Positions 1 to 7,382 of a DNA stretch of 64,000 nucleotides are shown here, piece after piece (positions within the stretch are counted from its first letter, which is position 1; each line of letters starts with the position of its first letter). The notes beneath the pieces were generated by a model that did not search any database, was not told where the DNA came from, and saw nothing but the letters and a program-made list of their open reading frames with translations. A program made the position numbers and the translations under genes. Source of the stretch: Nibricoccus aquaticus (GTDB lineage: Bacteria > Verrucomicrobiota > Verrucomicrobiia > Opitutales > Opitutaceae); NCBI RefSeq assembly GCF_002310495.1, contig NZ_CP023344.1, positions 1,488,001 to 1,552,000 on the forward strand, in the 5' to 3' direction.

Positions 1-981
1 GACTTCCCGCTTGGAGATTTCCCGGCGCCAGCCGCCCGCCACGCGCCCACCCGCCGCGATGATATGCACCGCGAGTCCATCCATCTTTCGCTCCAGCGCC
101 TCTTTCACCTCCGGCGCGAGCACGTCATATCCGTCGCGATAGGCTGCAATAAACTCATCGTAGTTGGGCAGCAGATGCACCAGCCCAGCCACCGATTTAG
201 GCTCCGGGAGCTCTCCAGCAGCCACCGGTGAAAACCAAAACGGCTTCCCGTCCACATTCTCATGCACGAGATCGCTCCCGACAGCCGCGAGACCCGCGCG
301 AACGTCCGCCATCGTCAGCCCGGACCAGTACGCGAAATCCTGCGGCTGCGCCGGACCGTGACTGGTGAAAAATCGTCGTGTCAGCTCCACCAACGCTTCC
401 TCGCGGCTGAATGGCTTCACTTTGGGAACGCGCTCCTCGAGCAATGCGTACGTGAACTGTTTTCCCCGCAAAGGCCCGCTGCAGATCAGGCCCTCCAACT
501 CGGCGTGCATCACAAGACATGCGAGCCGCGTCCCGCTTGCGGTCATTCGCACACGTTTCAAAACGTCCGCAAGTTCATCGCGCGTCATCTCTCCGCCTCC
601 ACTCAACGCCTTCTCTATCGCCGCCCCACTCTTTCGAAAAGCCGCGGTGTCGAGCTCCTGCTGGCGGTACGTGTAGCCATTCACTTGGTGAACTCGCGGC
701 GCCGTCAGCTTGAGCAACCAGCGCAAATCCTCGGGGGCCACAAAATGCCAGGTCGGTCGCATCACATGCGTGCGAAGAATTTTCCCCGCGTTAAACAGCG
801 CATCGATCTGTGCGCTCGTCACCACACCTTCACACCGTTGCGCGAGCCCCCACTTCGCACCCGCGTAATCTTGGGACTGCACCGCGCCCAGCCAGGCCAC
901 CGCCTCGACAGGACTTGAAAAGGGCGTCCCCACGAGACGCTCGCTGCGCAACCTCCGGCGTATGACATCGGCGCGATTCAT
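1..981 (-). CDS. Winged-helix DNA-binding domain protein (HTH_42/PF06224-like), 3' truncated by the window edge
   Basis: The frame starts at the ATG complementary to 979-981 and stays open for 327 codons to base 1, so the C-terminus lies outside the window. Visible family marks are the WLGAVQSQDYAGAKW stretch (residues 30-44), RPTWHFVAPEDLRWLL (about 75-90) and LPNYDEFIAAYRD (271-283). These are typical of the winged-helix proteins grouped as PF06224, some of which are linked to DNA repair. The biochemical role of most members is unknown, so only the fold class is claimed. The next gene is divergent, with a 191-bp gap (982-1172) that must hold both promoters; no clear promoter was recognised there. 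Family assignment is from remembered motifs. Confidence 0.8.
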   Translation of the reverse strand, partial: MNRADVIRRRLRSERLVGTPFSSPVEAVAWLGAVQSQDYAGAKWGLAQRCEGVVTSAQIDALFNAGKILRTHVMRPTWHFVAPEDLRWLLKLTAPRVHQVNGYTYRQQELDTAAFRKSGAAIEKALSGGGEMTRDELADVLKRVRMTASGTRLACLVMHAELEGLICSGPLRGKQFTYALLEERVPKVKPFSREEALVELTRRFFTSHGPAQPQDFAYWSGLTMADVRAGLAAVGSDLVHENVDGKPFWFSPVAAGELPEPKSVAGLVHLLPNYDEFIAAYRDGYDVLAPEVKEALERKMDGLAVHIIAAGGRVAGGWRREISKREV

Positions 982-1172
982 GATACGTCGCCAGACGGAC
1001 GAACTTCCCCCTCTGACGCAATATAGCTCCGCCCAATAGTCATCACGCCGGGCTTCCGCTCCCCACACCGAATCGTCACATCAATCCCTGAAACTCCCCG
1101 TGCTTTTTTCAGAGGCACCGTTTACCGCTTACCGCCCTCCGCCAACACACACCCTCAGCGCATCCCACCGCC

Positions 1173-2135
1173 ATGCCTAAATACTGGATGATCTCCAACC
1201 GCAACGCCACCGCCAGCGACCTCGGCAAAAATCGCAGCGACACCCTCAGCTTCTTCACCGCCGACTCCGGCAACCTCAAAGACTTCAAGAACTGGCAGCC
1301 CTGCACCGCCGCCGCCTTCCGCGCCGCCCTGATCTCCGCGGCCGACTCCTTCCCGCTCATCCCCGAGACCGAGCACGAAAAACAAAAACACGTCACCGTC
1401 TTCGTCCATGGCTATAACAACGACTGGCGCGACGCCGCCGCCCGGTATCAACAAATCACCGACGATCTCTACAGCGGCCCCAAAAGCCTCGGCATCTGCG
1501 TCCTCTTCACCTGGCCCAGCAACGGCGCCACCGCCCACTACCTCGCCGACCGTGAAGACGCCCGCGCCTCCGGCCCCGCCCTCGCGAAGGTTTTCAACAC
1601 GCTCTTCGAGCACTCGCTGCTCATGCAGCAAAAGGCCGCCGACGGCACCGCCCTCTGCAAAGCCAAAGTCAGCGTCATCGCCCACAGCATGGGCAACTGG
1701 GTTTTCCAAAACGCCCTCTTCTACACCTGGGAGCGCAACAACAAGCCCCTCCTCGTCAGCCTCATCAACCAGTGCGTCATGGTCGCCGCCGACGTGGACA
1801 ACGACCTCTTCGGCAACGGCGAGGCCCTCAGCGACAACCGCTCCGAAGGCATGGCCAACCTCTGCTACCGTATCACCGCTCTCTACTCCGGCCGCGACTC
1901 CGTTCTCGGCGTCAGCGCCGGCCTTAAACACTTCGGCAAACGCCGCCTCGGTCGCTCCGGCCTCGACCGCAGTCCCGCCTTTCTCGCCCCGGACAACGTC
2001 TGGGACTTCGATTGCAGCGCGCTCTTCCCCGTGAAGGAGCGCGACATCCACAGCGCCTACTTCTGGACACCAAAAACCCAGGCCGTCATCCGCGCCATTC
2101 TCCAAGGCTATGATCGCAACATCATCGCAGGCTGA
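1173..2135 (+). CDS. Alpha/beta hydrolase of the DUF900 family
   Basis: A 320-residue protein. The oxyanion-type HGYNND motif is at residues 79-84, and the family block WPSNG...YLADREDARASG spans about 114-134. The nucleophile elbow IAHSMGN (169-175) places the probable catalytic serine at 172. A likely acid is in VVAADVDND, and the histidine of RDIHSAYFW near residue 293 is a candidate catalytic base. No signal peptide is visible, so it is probably cytoplasmic. DUF900 members are esterase/lipase-like, but their substrates are unknown. The start follows a long C-rich leader without a Shine-Dalgarno. The gene stands alone and ends at a strong hairpin (2182-2209) facing the convergent membrane-protein pair. 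Confidence 0.85.
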   Translation: MPKYWMISNRNATASDLGKNRSDTLSFFTADSGNLKDFKNWQPCTAAAFRAALISAADSFPLIPETEHEKQKHVTVFVHGYNNDWRDAAARYQQITDDLYSGPKSLGICVLFTWPSNGATAHYLADREDARASGPALAKVFNTLFEHSLLMQQKAADGTALCKAKVSVIAHSMGNWVFQNALFYTWERNNKPLLVSLINQCVMVAADVDNDLFGNGEALSDNRSEGMANLCYRITALYSGRDSVLGVSAGLKHFGKRRLGRSGLDRSPAFLAPDNVWDFDCSALFPVKERDIHSAYFWTPKTQAVIRAILQGYDRNIIAG

Positions 2136-2181
2136 TCACCACGCTCCATGAGCGCGCCCGCGCAGTGACCGCTCCCTCGCT

Positions 2182-2209
2182 GAAAGGCGGCGCTCAGTCG
2201 CCGCCTTTC
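2182..2209. terminator. Bidirectional hairpin terminator
   Basis: A perfect 11-bp stem, GAAAGGCGGCG with CGCCGCCTTTC, around a 6-nt loop. It lies between two convergent genes, with T-rich bases on the right and A-rich bases within the left arm. It probably ends both the DUF900 hydrolase transcript and the opposing small membrane-protein transcript. Confidence 0.75.
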
Positions 2210-2213
2210 GCAT

Positions 2214-2414
2214 TTAATCCCGCCGGCTGCGCCCCGTGAAAAACGCCAGCCACACACCCAGCGCGAGAATCAGGATCAACCACCAAAAATACCGCAGCTC
2301 ACGCGCCGCCAGTTCGGCAAATGCCAGCACGCGTGGAAACAGCAGACACGCGGCGATGAAAAAAATCACCGCGATGAAAAGCGCGAACAGCTGCTTCTTC
2401 GTAGTCGAGGTCAT
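2214..2414 (-). CDS. Small two-helix membrane protein
   Basis: A 66-residue protein starting MTSTTKKQLF. Residues about 8-30 and 43-60 are strongly hydrophobic and should form two transmembrane helices, followed by a basic GRSRRD tail. Its ATG overlaps the TGA of the upstream SPFH gene as ATGA (2411-2414), which suggests translational coupling and a shared membrane role. A longer in-frame start upstream (2558) would overlap the SPFH gene and is rejected. The family is not recognised. By analogy with other SPFH operons it may be an accessory subunit, but that is inference. Confidence 0.65.
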   Translation of the reverse strand: MTSTTKKQLFALFIAVIFFIAACLLFPRVLAFAELAARELRYFWWLILILALGVWLAFFTGRSRRD

Positions 2415-3277
2415 CGACGTGTCGCGGGAGTTGCCGCGCCGCCCGTTTGTCCCGACGAATTGGGCAGTCCGATCGGCAGAAGAATATTCGCGCCATTGCC
2501 ACTGCCGGAATCGCCACCGCCTCCGCCACCGATCACCAGCGGAGAGCGCCCGTCCCACTTCTCCACGATCTGGAGCTGGATCAGGCCGGGATTATCGCGG
2601 ATCGCCTCAGCGCGCACGCGGATCGCTTCCGCTTCACCCTTGGCCTTGATGATCGCCGTGTCGGCTTCGATCTGCGCCTTCTGCTGCGTGAAGCGCGCCT
2701 TCGCCGCCTCTTGCTCCTGCACCATCTTGGACTCGATGGCCGCCTCGAGTTCCTTCGAGAGGTTGATGTTTTCCAAAACGATATCCTCAACGAAAAGGAT
2801 GCTGCCGATCTTATCGCGCGAAGCATGCAGCGCCTTCGCCTTGATCTCCTCACGCTTCTTCACGACCTGCTCCGCGCTTTGTAGCGCGGTGACTTCCTTC
2901 AACGCTTCCTGGATTCTCGGCGCGATCAGGCTGTCGAAAGGATCGCCCGCAAACTCCTTGTAGATTTTCACCACCGATGCCTCGGGAATCCGGTACAGGA
3001 CGCGCAACGCCACATTGATCTGCTGCAAATCCGACGAATAACACTCGGCCTCCAGTTCGCGCGTCAGCTGTCGCACCGGCACCGATACGATCCGCGACAC
3101 AAACGGCGACTTCGTGCCGAAACCCTCAGGTTTGAATTCGTCGCTCACTTTGCCGAGCGTCACCTGCACTCCACGGAAACCAGGATCGACGACATACGTG
3201 CTCTGCGCAGCCGCCACGACGAGAACGATGATGATAATACCAAACCCGATCAGCTTCGCTAGGGATGAACCATTCAT
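2411..3277 (-). CDS. SPFH/prohibitin-family membrane protein
   Basis: A 288-residue protein beginning MNGSSLAKLIGF. A single N-terminal transmembrane helix (about 7-25) is followed directly by the SPFH entry sequence (STYVVDPGFRGVQVTLG). An alpha/beta SPFH domain runs to about residue 170, then a charged Ala/Glu/Lys-rich helical region (QEQEAAKARFTQQKAQIEAD). The tail is Gly/Ser-rich. Proteins of this class (prohibitin, HflC/HflK, stomatin) form ring-like assemblies that organise membrane proteases or lipid domains. The frame stays open for 49 codons upstream of this ATG, but that stretch is Arg/Cys-rich and not SPFH-like, so the internal start is preferred. It is translationally coupled to the small membrane protein downstream. 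Confidence 0.85.
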   Translation of the reverse strand: MNGSSLAKLIGFGIIIIVLVVAAAQSTYVVDPGFRGVQVTLGKVSDEFKPEGFGTKSPFVSRIVSVPVRQLTRELEAECYSSDLQQINVALRVLYRIPEASVVKIYKEFAGDPFDSLIAPRIQEALKEVTALQSAEQVVKKREEIKAKALHASRDKIGSILFVEDIVLENINLSKELEAAIESKMVQEQEAAKARFTQQKAQIEADTAIIKAKGEAEAIRVRAEAIRDNPGLIQLQIVEKWDGRSPLVIGGGGGGDSGSGNGANILLPIGLPNSSGQTGGAATPATRR

Positions 3278-3457
3278 AGGATAAGTTGCACGAGCACACG
3301 CACAACGCCGCCGCCCGCAAGCGCATAGACCGCTCCCACCGTTACACCGCCCGCCTTTGTTTGGAGACCCCCCGCGACGCCTTCCGACATAATGAACGAG
3401 TAATGCGCTCCCGTGTTTAATCACTCACCCTTCAGCGCCCCTTCCATTCCCCTCACC

Positions 3458-4201
3458 ATGAAACTCTCCCGCCTCTCGCTCGCCTGCCTGACCGCTCTCC
3501 TCGCCACAGGCACCGCCAGCTTCGCCCAGCCCCCCGCCGCCACCGCTGCACCTGCCACAACCACCGCGCCCGCCGACGCCAAAACCCGCGCCGACGCCAA
3601 GCTCCAGGAAGACTCCGCCAAGTGGGCCGCGAAACTCTCGCTCAACGACGCCGCCAAAGAATCCCGCATCGCCACCCTCATCACCGCCCACCGCATCGCC
3701 GTCCGCGACTGGCACAACGACCACCCCGCCTCCACCGTCCCCGAAGGCATCAACCCGCTCACCGGCAAACCGCTCAGCAAACTCGACCGCGAAATCATCG
3801 CCGACTCCGCGATGCCCAAATCGGTCAACGAAACCCTTCTCAACGGCCTCCGCGCCGACCTCACCCCCGCGCAGGTAGACGCCATCCTCGACGAGTACAC
3901 CATCGGCAAAGTCGCCTTCACCCTCAAAGGCTACAAGGCCATCGTCCCCGACCTCACCGCCGAGGAGGAAAAAACCATCACAGACTTCCTGAAGCAGGCC
4001 CGCATCGAATCGATCGGCTTCAAAAGCATGACGCAGATCTCCGCCATCTTCGAAATCTACAAAACCAAATCCGAGCAGTACCTGAATTCCAACGGCCGCA
4101 GCTGGAAAGCTCTCTACAAAACCTACACCGACGGCGTGAAAGCCCAAAAAGCCGCCGACGCCGCCGCGAAGAAAAATAATCCCCCGAACGGCGCAAAATA
4201 A
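3458..4201 (+). CDS. Secreted DUF3826 protein
   Basis: A 247-residue protein starting MKLSRLSLACL. The signal peptide should cleave near TASFAQ (about residue 24), and a low-complexity Ala/Thr/Pro linker follows. The body matches the DUF3826 pattern: a helical region, then LTPAQVDAILDEYTIGKVAFTLKGY and VPDLTAEEEKTI, ending with IYKTKSEQYLNSNGRSW. The family occurs mainly in Bacteroidota and Verrucomicrobiota, often near polysaccharide-utilisation genes, and has no known function. No sugar-utilisation gene is adjacent here. The upstream in-frame ATG at 3413 is rejected because it would bury the signal peptide behind a 15-residue Pro/Ser leader. Confidence 0.85.
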   Translation: MKLSRLSLACLTALLATGTASFAQPPAATAAPATTTAPADAKTRADAKLQEDSAKWAAKLSLNDAAKESRIATLITAHRIAVRDWHNDHPASTVPEGINPLTGKPLSKLDREIIADSAMPKSVNETLLNGLRADLTPAQVDAILDEYTIGKVAFTLKGYKAIVPDLTAEEEKTITDFLKQARIESIGFKSMTQISAIFEIYKTKSEQYLNSNGRSWKALYKTYTDGVKAQKAADAAAKKNNPPNGAK

Positions 4202-4213
4202 CCGCTCCCGTCC

Positions 4214-4239
4214 GCGCCGGTTTTCGCTACAACCGGCGC
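4214..4239 (+). terminator. Hairpin between the DUF3826 gene and the zinc-ribbon ORF
   Basis: A perfect 9-bp stem, GCGCCGGTT with AACCGGCGC, around an 8-nt loop, ending 2 bases before the next ATG. There is no T tract after it. It could be an attenuator, or a translation-masking structure for the 57-aa ORF, rather than a simple intrinsic terminator. Confidence 0.5.
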
Positions 4240-4241
4240 GC

Positions 4242-4415
4242 ATGAAAAAGCCTACGCGCGAAGAAGAGCGTCGCATGTGTACGCGCAAACGCCGCTACCG
4301 CTCTCAAGCCGACGCCCTCGACGCCGCCCGCCTCGCCGGCGTCGAACGTCAGCGCCAGGCCTACCAGTGCCCGCTCTGCCGCCAGTGGCACCTCTGCTCA
4401 TCGCACGGTAACTGA
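4242..4415 (+). CDS. 57-aa zinc-ribbon-like small protein
   Basis: A short frame from ATG at 4242 to TGA at 4413-4415. The N-terminal half is very basic (KKPTREEERRMCTRKRRYR), followed by an alanine-rich helix. The C-terminal YQCPLCRQWHLCSS gives a CPLC pair at 43-46 plus His50 and Cys52, a plausible zinc site. Similar short Y-x-C-P-x-C-x-x-W-H proteins are scattered through bacteria without assigned function. The start codon is 2 bases past a 9-bp hairpin, which could gate its translation. The coding assignment rests on the motif and on the frame having no internal stop. Confidence 0.55.
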   Translation: MKKPTREEERRMCTRKRRYRSQADALDAARLAGVERQRQAYQCPLCRQWHLCSSHGN

Positions 4416-4425
4416 CGCGTCCCCG

Positions 4426-4486
4426 CTAAGAGCAGCTCAAATAAAGCTAGGCCGTATTAATGGAGGGACGACCTCCTTGTCTTCCC
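4426..4486. repeat. Dispersed intergenic repeat, copy A
   Basis: The segment from GAGCAGCTCAAATAAAG to TGGAGGGACGACCTCC is clearly related to 27646-27706, at roughly 80% identity by eye with small indels. It contains the small palindrome GGAGG-GACGA-CCTCC. It lies in the 177-bp gap between the zinc-ribbon ORF and the CinA-like gene. The rest of that gap is C-rich leader with no recognised signal. Confidence 0.65.
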
Positions 4487-4592
4487 CGCTCGTCACGCTG
4501 CGTGCGTGCCGCCTCATCATCACCCCCCCGCGCCCAACTCCACGCTCGCCCCACCGCCTCTCCCCACAAATCCTCGCGCCATCTTCTCACCG

Positions 4593-5093
4593 ATGAGCCA
4601 GCTCAAGGAACTCCTCCTGCGCCCACCCCGCCTCACCCTCGCCGTCGCCGAAAGCCTCACCAGCGGCCGCATCCAATCCCGCATCGGCGCCATCTCCGGC
4701 GCCTCTCACTTCTTCCTCGGCGGCATCACCGCCTATAGCCTCGACCAGAAAGTCCGTCACCTCGGCGTGGACCGCGCCTCCGCCGCAGCCGTCAACTGCG
4801 TCTCCTCCGAAGTCGCCGCCCAAATGGCCCGCGGCGCCTGCGCCCTCTTCGGCAGCGACCTCGGCCTCGCCACCACCGGCTACGCCGAACCGTCTATCGA
4901 GTGGAACATCCCCCATCCCTTCGCCTGGTACGTCCTCGCCCACCGCCGCGCTCCCGACGACATCCTCATCCAAACCTTCCAGATCGACTGCCCCACCCTC
5001 GACCGCACCGCCGTCCAGGACCGAGTCGCCGACGCCTCGCTGAGCGCGCTGATCAAATACCTGCACGAGCTCCCTCCTTTGCCTGAAGCCTGA
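4593..5093 (+). CDS. CinA C-terminal domain protein, nicotinamide-nucleotide amidase (PncC-like)
   Basis: A 166-residue stand-alone CinA/PncC domain. VAESLTSGRIQSRIGAISGAS followed by FFLGGITAYS and KVRHLGV is the family signature, and GLATTGYAEPS is the second conserved block. PncC-type enzymes hydrolyse nicotinamide mononucleotide to nicotinate mononucleotide and ammonia in pyridine-nucleotide recycling. The N-terminal molybdopterin-like domain of full CinA is absent, as in many stand-alone amidases. The residue before TGYAEPS and the long insertion around EWNIPHPF differ from the usual GIAGP, so substrate specificity is less certain. The start MSQLKELLL is chosen because the upstream extension is Pro/His-rich and not conserved-looking. 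Confidence 0.8.
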   Translation: MSQLKELLLRPPRLTLAVAESLTSGRIQSRIGAISGASHFFLGGITAYSLDQKVRHLGVDRASAAAVNCVSSEVAAQMARGACALFGSDLGLATTGYAEPSIEWNIPHPFAWYVLAHRRAPDDILIQTFQIDCPTLDRTAVQDRVADASLSALIKYLHELPPLPEA

Positions 5094-5120
5094 GCCCAAC
5101 GCTGAACTTCATTTCCATAG

Positions 5121-5666
5121 ATGATCTTGCTCCAGTGCATCGTCATGTTTGCAGCGACCTACTACTTTGCCGCTGTCATCCAGACCCTGCTTCACCGGAT
5201 TTTCGGGCATCATGATCGCATAAGAGCGGTCTATGAAACTCACGCGAAAGGGCATCACGGTAAATATCCGCCCCAGCGCTTGATCGCCGATGAGTGGCTC
5301 GACAGCGAACAACACGTGATGTGGTACTATGCGATTCCGTTCGTTCCAACTGCGGCGGCGATCGCATGGTTCTTCGGCTTGTGGCTTTTCCTGAGCCATG
5401 CCTGCGCGATGCTGTTCGTGATCTGGTGGCACATTTACCTCCATAAGCAGTACCACCTGAGAGGCTGCTTCTGGGAGCGCTTCGCCTGGTTTCGAAAGAA
5501 GAGAGAACTTCACTTCGTCCATCATCGCGAAGTCCGCAAAAATTACGCGATCGTCGAGTATTGGATCGATATTCTCCTCGGCACACGGAAGGAGCCAGGC
5601 GCGACATTCGATTCCCCTCACCCCAACCCCCGCTCCTCCAGCTCCTCCTCGCCCCAGCCGAAATAG
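5121..5666 (+). CDS. Histidine-box membrane hydroxylase/desaturase (fatty acid hydroxylase superfamily-like)
   Basis: A 181-residue membrane protein with the clustered histidines of the non-haem di-iron hydroxylase/desaturase superfamily. These are HRIFGHH (25-31), HAKGHH (41-46), HKQYH (108-112) and HFVHH (131-135), with hydrophobic helices at about 3-22 and 70-103. Such enzymes oxidise membrane lipids or sterol-like substrates using O2; the substrate here cannot be named. The last 16 or so codons (Pro/Ser-rich) overlap the 3' end of the opposing zinc-peptidase gene by 49 bp. The recognisable domain ends near EYWIDILLGTRK, so the tail is probably incidental. Confidence 0.75.
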   Translation: MILLQCIVMFAATYYFAAVIQTLLHRIFGHHDRIRAVYETHAKGHHGKYPPQRLIADEWLDSEQHVMWYYAIPFVPTAAAIAWFFGLWLFLSHACAMLFVIWWHIYLHKQYHLRGCFWERFAWFRKKRELHFVHHREVRKNYAIVEYWIDILLGTRKEPGATFDSPHPNPRSSSSSSPQPK

Positions 5667-5989
5667 TGCCCCAGCTCGTGCAGATAAGTGATCCGCACTT
5701 CCTCCCGAAATACCGCCGCATCCCCCTCCGCGAAGTCGTAGATATTCTCCAAAAACAACAACACATGCGCCGGCACCGCATTGTTATCCCCCGTCGCCAT
5801 CCCATGCGGATCGCCGACAAACATCCCCAGGATGTCCGGCTCGAATTCCTCCCCCAGGATCTCGTCGCTCGGCCAGTCGTGATACGCCACCGGCAGCGCC
5901 ACCGCCTTCTCCCTCAGTTCAACCGGCAACTTCCGCTGCGTCGCGGTCACGGTTTTCTCGGCTTCGGCGGTGAGCTGGGCAAAGGTCAT
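5618..5989 (-). CDS. Metallopeptidase-family protein (zincin_1, HExxH type)
   Basis: A 123-residue protein starting MTFAQLTAEAEK. HELGHYFGW at 104-112 provides the zinc ligands His104 and His108 and the catalytic Glu105, with a Glu-rich end (GEEELEERG). Small proteins of this form are classed as predicted Zn-dependent peptidases (PF06262-like); in-vivo substrates are unknown. No signal peptide is visible. The frame remains open far upstream, but that part is antisense to the Spy-like gene at 6072, so the ATG complementary to 5987-5989 is used. Its 3' end overlaps the convergent hydroxylase gene by 49 bp. Confidence 0.8.
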   Translation of the reverse strand: MTFAQLTAEAEKTVTATQRKLPVELREKAVALPVAYHDWPSDEILGEEFEPDILGMFVGDPHGMATGDNNAVPAHVLLFLENIYDFAEGDAAVFREEVRITYLHELGHYFGWGEEELEERGLG

Positions 5990-6071
5990 CTCTTTTTTGG
6001 AAACCTGAAGTGAAGTCAGGCGTCTCGGTGTGAGTCCATAGTCCTCCGCAGGAAACCCAAAACATAAAAAC

Positions 6072-6509
6072 ATGAACGCTCTCAAACGCTCCCTCTTCAC
6101 GCTGGCCCTCGTCGCCGGCGTCTCCTCCTCCACTCTCCTCGCCCAGCCGCCCGAAGGCGGCCCCGGCCCCGGTGGTCCCGCCGGCGAACGCCGCGGCCCC
6201 GGCATGATGGCCAACGCTGCCGACCGCCTCAAACAACTCTCCGAAGCCCTCGGCCTCACCGAAGAACAAAAGACCCAGATCACCCCCATCCTCACCGAAG
6301 AAGTCGCCGCCCTCAAAGCCATCTGGGACGACAAGTCTCTCGACCGTCCCGCCCAACGCGAAAAGATGAAGTCCGTCCGCGAAAGCTTCGCCACCAAGAT
6401 CGAAGCCATCCTCACGCCCGACCAGAAGGCCAAGTTCGAAAAACTCAAAGCCATGCGCGGCCCCGGCGGTCCCGGCGGCCCCCGCAAAGAACGCGAAGAA
6501 AAGAAATAA
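6072..6509 (+). CDS. Secreted Spy/CpxP-like LTxxQ protein, paralogue 1
   Basis: A 145-residue protein with a signal peptide ending near LLAQP (about residue 25) and a Gly/Pro-rich linker. A helical body follows with two LTxxQ-type turns: LTEEQKTQI and LTPDQKAKF. The tail is GPGGPGGPRKEREEKK. Spy/CpxP proteins are periplasmic helical hairpins acting as ATP-independent chaperones or envelope-stress sensors. The LTxxQ motif supports this fold, but the actual function is inference. The gene is paralogous to the next one (6851), sharing the order LTExQKTQI, AALK, DDKxLDRPA and LTPDQ. A terminator follows. Confidence 0.75.
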   Translation: MNALKRSLFTLALVAGVSSSTLLAQPPEGGPGPGGPAGERRGPGMMANAADRLKQLSEALGLTEEQKTQITPILTEEVAALKAIWDDKSLDRPAQREKMKSVRESFATKIEAILTPDQKAKFEKLKAMRGPGGPGGPRKEREEKK

Positions 6510-6540
6510 CCCGCGCCTCACCGCGCTCACGGTTTTCCCA

Positions 6541-6574
6541 ACCGCTGCCCGCCTCGTGCGGCAGCGGTTTTTTT
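6541..6574 (+). terminator. Rho-independent terminator
   Basis: Stem ACCGCTGCC with GGCAGCGGT and a 10-nt loop, followed by a run of seven T's (6568-6574). It ends the transcript of the first Spy-like gene. Confidence 0.85.
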
Positions 6575-6850
6575 GTGTCCGCCTTCCCCCGGGAGCGCCG
6601 GCCTCTGGCCGGCATTCCGGCAAACTCCGCACTCCGTCACCGCCGCTCCCTTCTTTGCGCCTTCGCGCCTTTGCGTGAGCCCACTCCGAAGTTCTTCTCC
6701 GCCCATTCCGGCAAACCCCGCACTTGCCAACCCACCTCCGCCCACACCATCTCCGTCTCGGCGGACTCCCTGGCGGGAGGCCATGTCAAAAAAATCGCTT
6801 CCGATTTTCGTGTCGTCCTACCCAGCGCGCGCCGCCGCAAAACCCAAAAC
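6575..6850. other. Repeat-containing gap between the two Spy-like paralogues
   Basis: No convincing gene lies here. It contains the inverted motif GCCGGCCTCTGGCCGGC (about 6597-6613) and a 21-bp direct repeat CATTCCGGCAAACTCCGCACT at 6612-6632 and 6704-6724 with one mismatch. Between these is a stretch reading CTTTGCGCCTTCGCGCCTTTGCG. The composition is that of dispersed intergenic repeat debris. The in-frame extension upstream of the next gene crosses this region and is not believed to be coding. Confidence 0.6.
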
Positions 6851-7243
6851 ATGAATACCCTCAAACGCCTCACCCTCGCGTTCCTGCTCACCACCGGCCT
6901 GTCCAGCACCGCCCTCCTCGCCGACCCCGCGTCAGCCGAGCACACCGACAAAGCCGACAAGAAACCCCGCGTCAGCCGCGTCGAAAAGCTCAACGCCGAG
7001 CTCACCCTCACCGAAGACCAAAAGACCCAGATCGCCGCCATCCACAAAGAGGAAAACGCCGCCCTCAAAGTCATCAGCGACGACAAGGCCCTCGATCGCC
7101 CCGCCAAGATGGCGAAAAATAAAGAGATCCGCGCCGCCCACGCCGCCAAAATTCGCGCCCTCCTCACCCCTGACCAGCAAACCAAGTTCGACGCCCTCGC
7201 CGCCAAGCCCTCCGATAAAGAAAAATCCGACGACAAACACTGA
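6851..7243 (+). CDS. Secreted Spy/CpxP-like LTxxQ protein, paralogue 2
   Basis: A 130-residue protein starting MNTLKRLTLAFLL, with a signal peptide cleaved near LLADPASA. The helical body has LTLTEDQKTQI, AALKVISDDKALDRPAK and LLTPDQQTKF, aligning block by block with the gene at 6072. The two also share near-identical bases just before the ATG (AACCCAAAACAT), so they look like a tandem duplication. The Gly/Pro-rich linker and tail of the first copy are replaced by a charged Lys/Asp tail. A periplasmic chaperone or stress-sensing role is inferred from the fold only. Confidence 0.75.
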   Translation: MNTLKRLTLAFLLTTGLSSTALLADPASAEHTDKADKKPRVSRVEKLNAELTLTEDQKTQIAAIHKEENAALKVISDDKALDRPAKMAKNKEIRAAHAAKIRALLTPDQQTKFDALAAKPSDKEKSDDKH

Positions 7244-7260
7244 GCCGTCCTCCGATGGAG

Positions 7261-7286
7261 GCGCGGTGCCCTCACCGCGCTTTCTT
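7261..7286 (+). terminator. Hairpin terminator after Spy-like paralogue 2
   Basis: Stem GCGCGGTG with CACCGCGC around CCCT, followed by TTTCTT. A second hairpin lies just downstream at 7303-7336. Confidence 0.65.
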
Positions 7287-7302
7287 CAACTCCGCATCCC
7301 CC

Positions 7303-7336
7303 ACCGCCGCCGGCCTCGCGCCCGCGGCGGTTTTTC
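7303..7336 (+). terminator. Second hairpin with T tract
   Basis: Stem ACCGCCGC with GCGGCGGT around a GC-rich loop, followed by TTTTTCG. It lies upstream of the flavoprotein gene, insulating it from the Spy-like genes. Confidence 0.65.
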
Positions 7337-7382
7337 GTTTTCGACACCCCCGCCTGCCCGCCGCACGGTCGCTGCTGTCTCC

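Noticed and set aside
1155-2105. 316-codon minus-strand frame opposite the DUF900 hydrolase
   Set aside because: Gly/Glu/Val/Ala-rich without motifs, while the plus strand carries HGYNN and AHSMGN.
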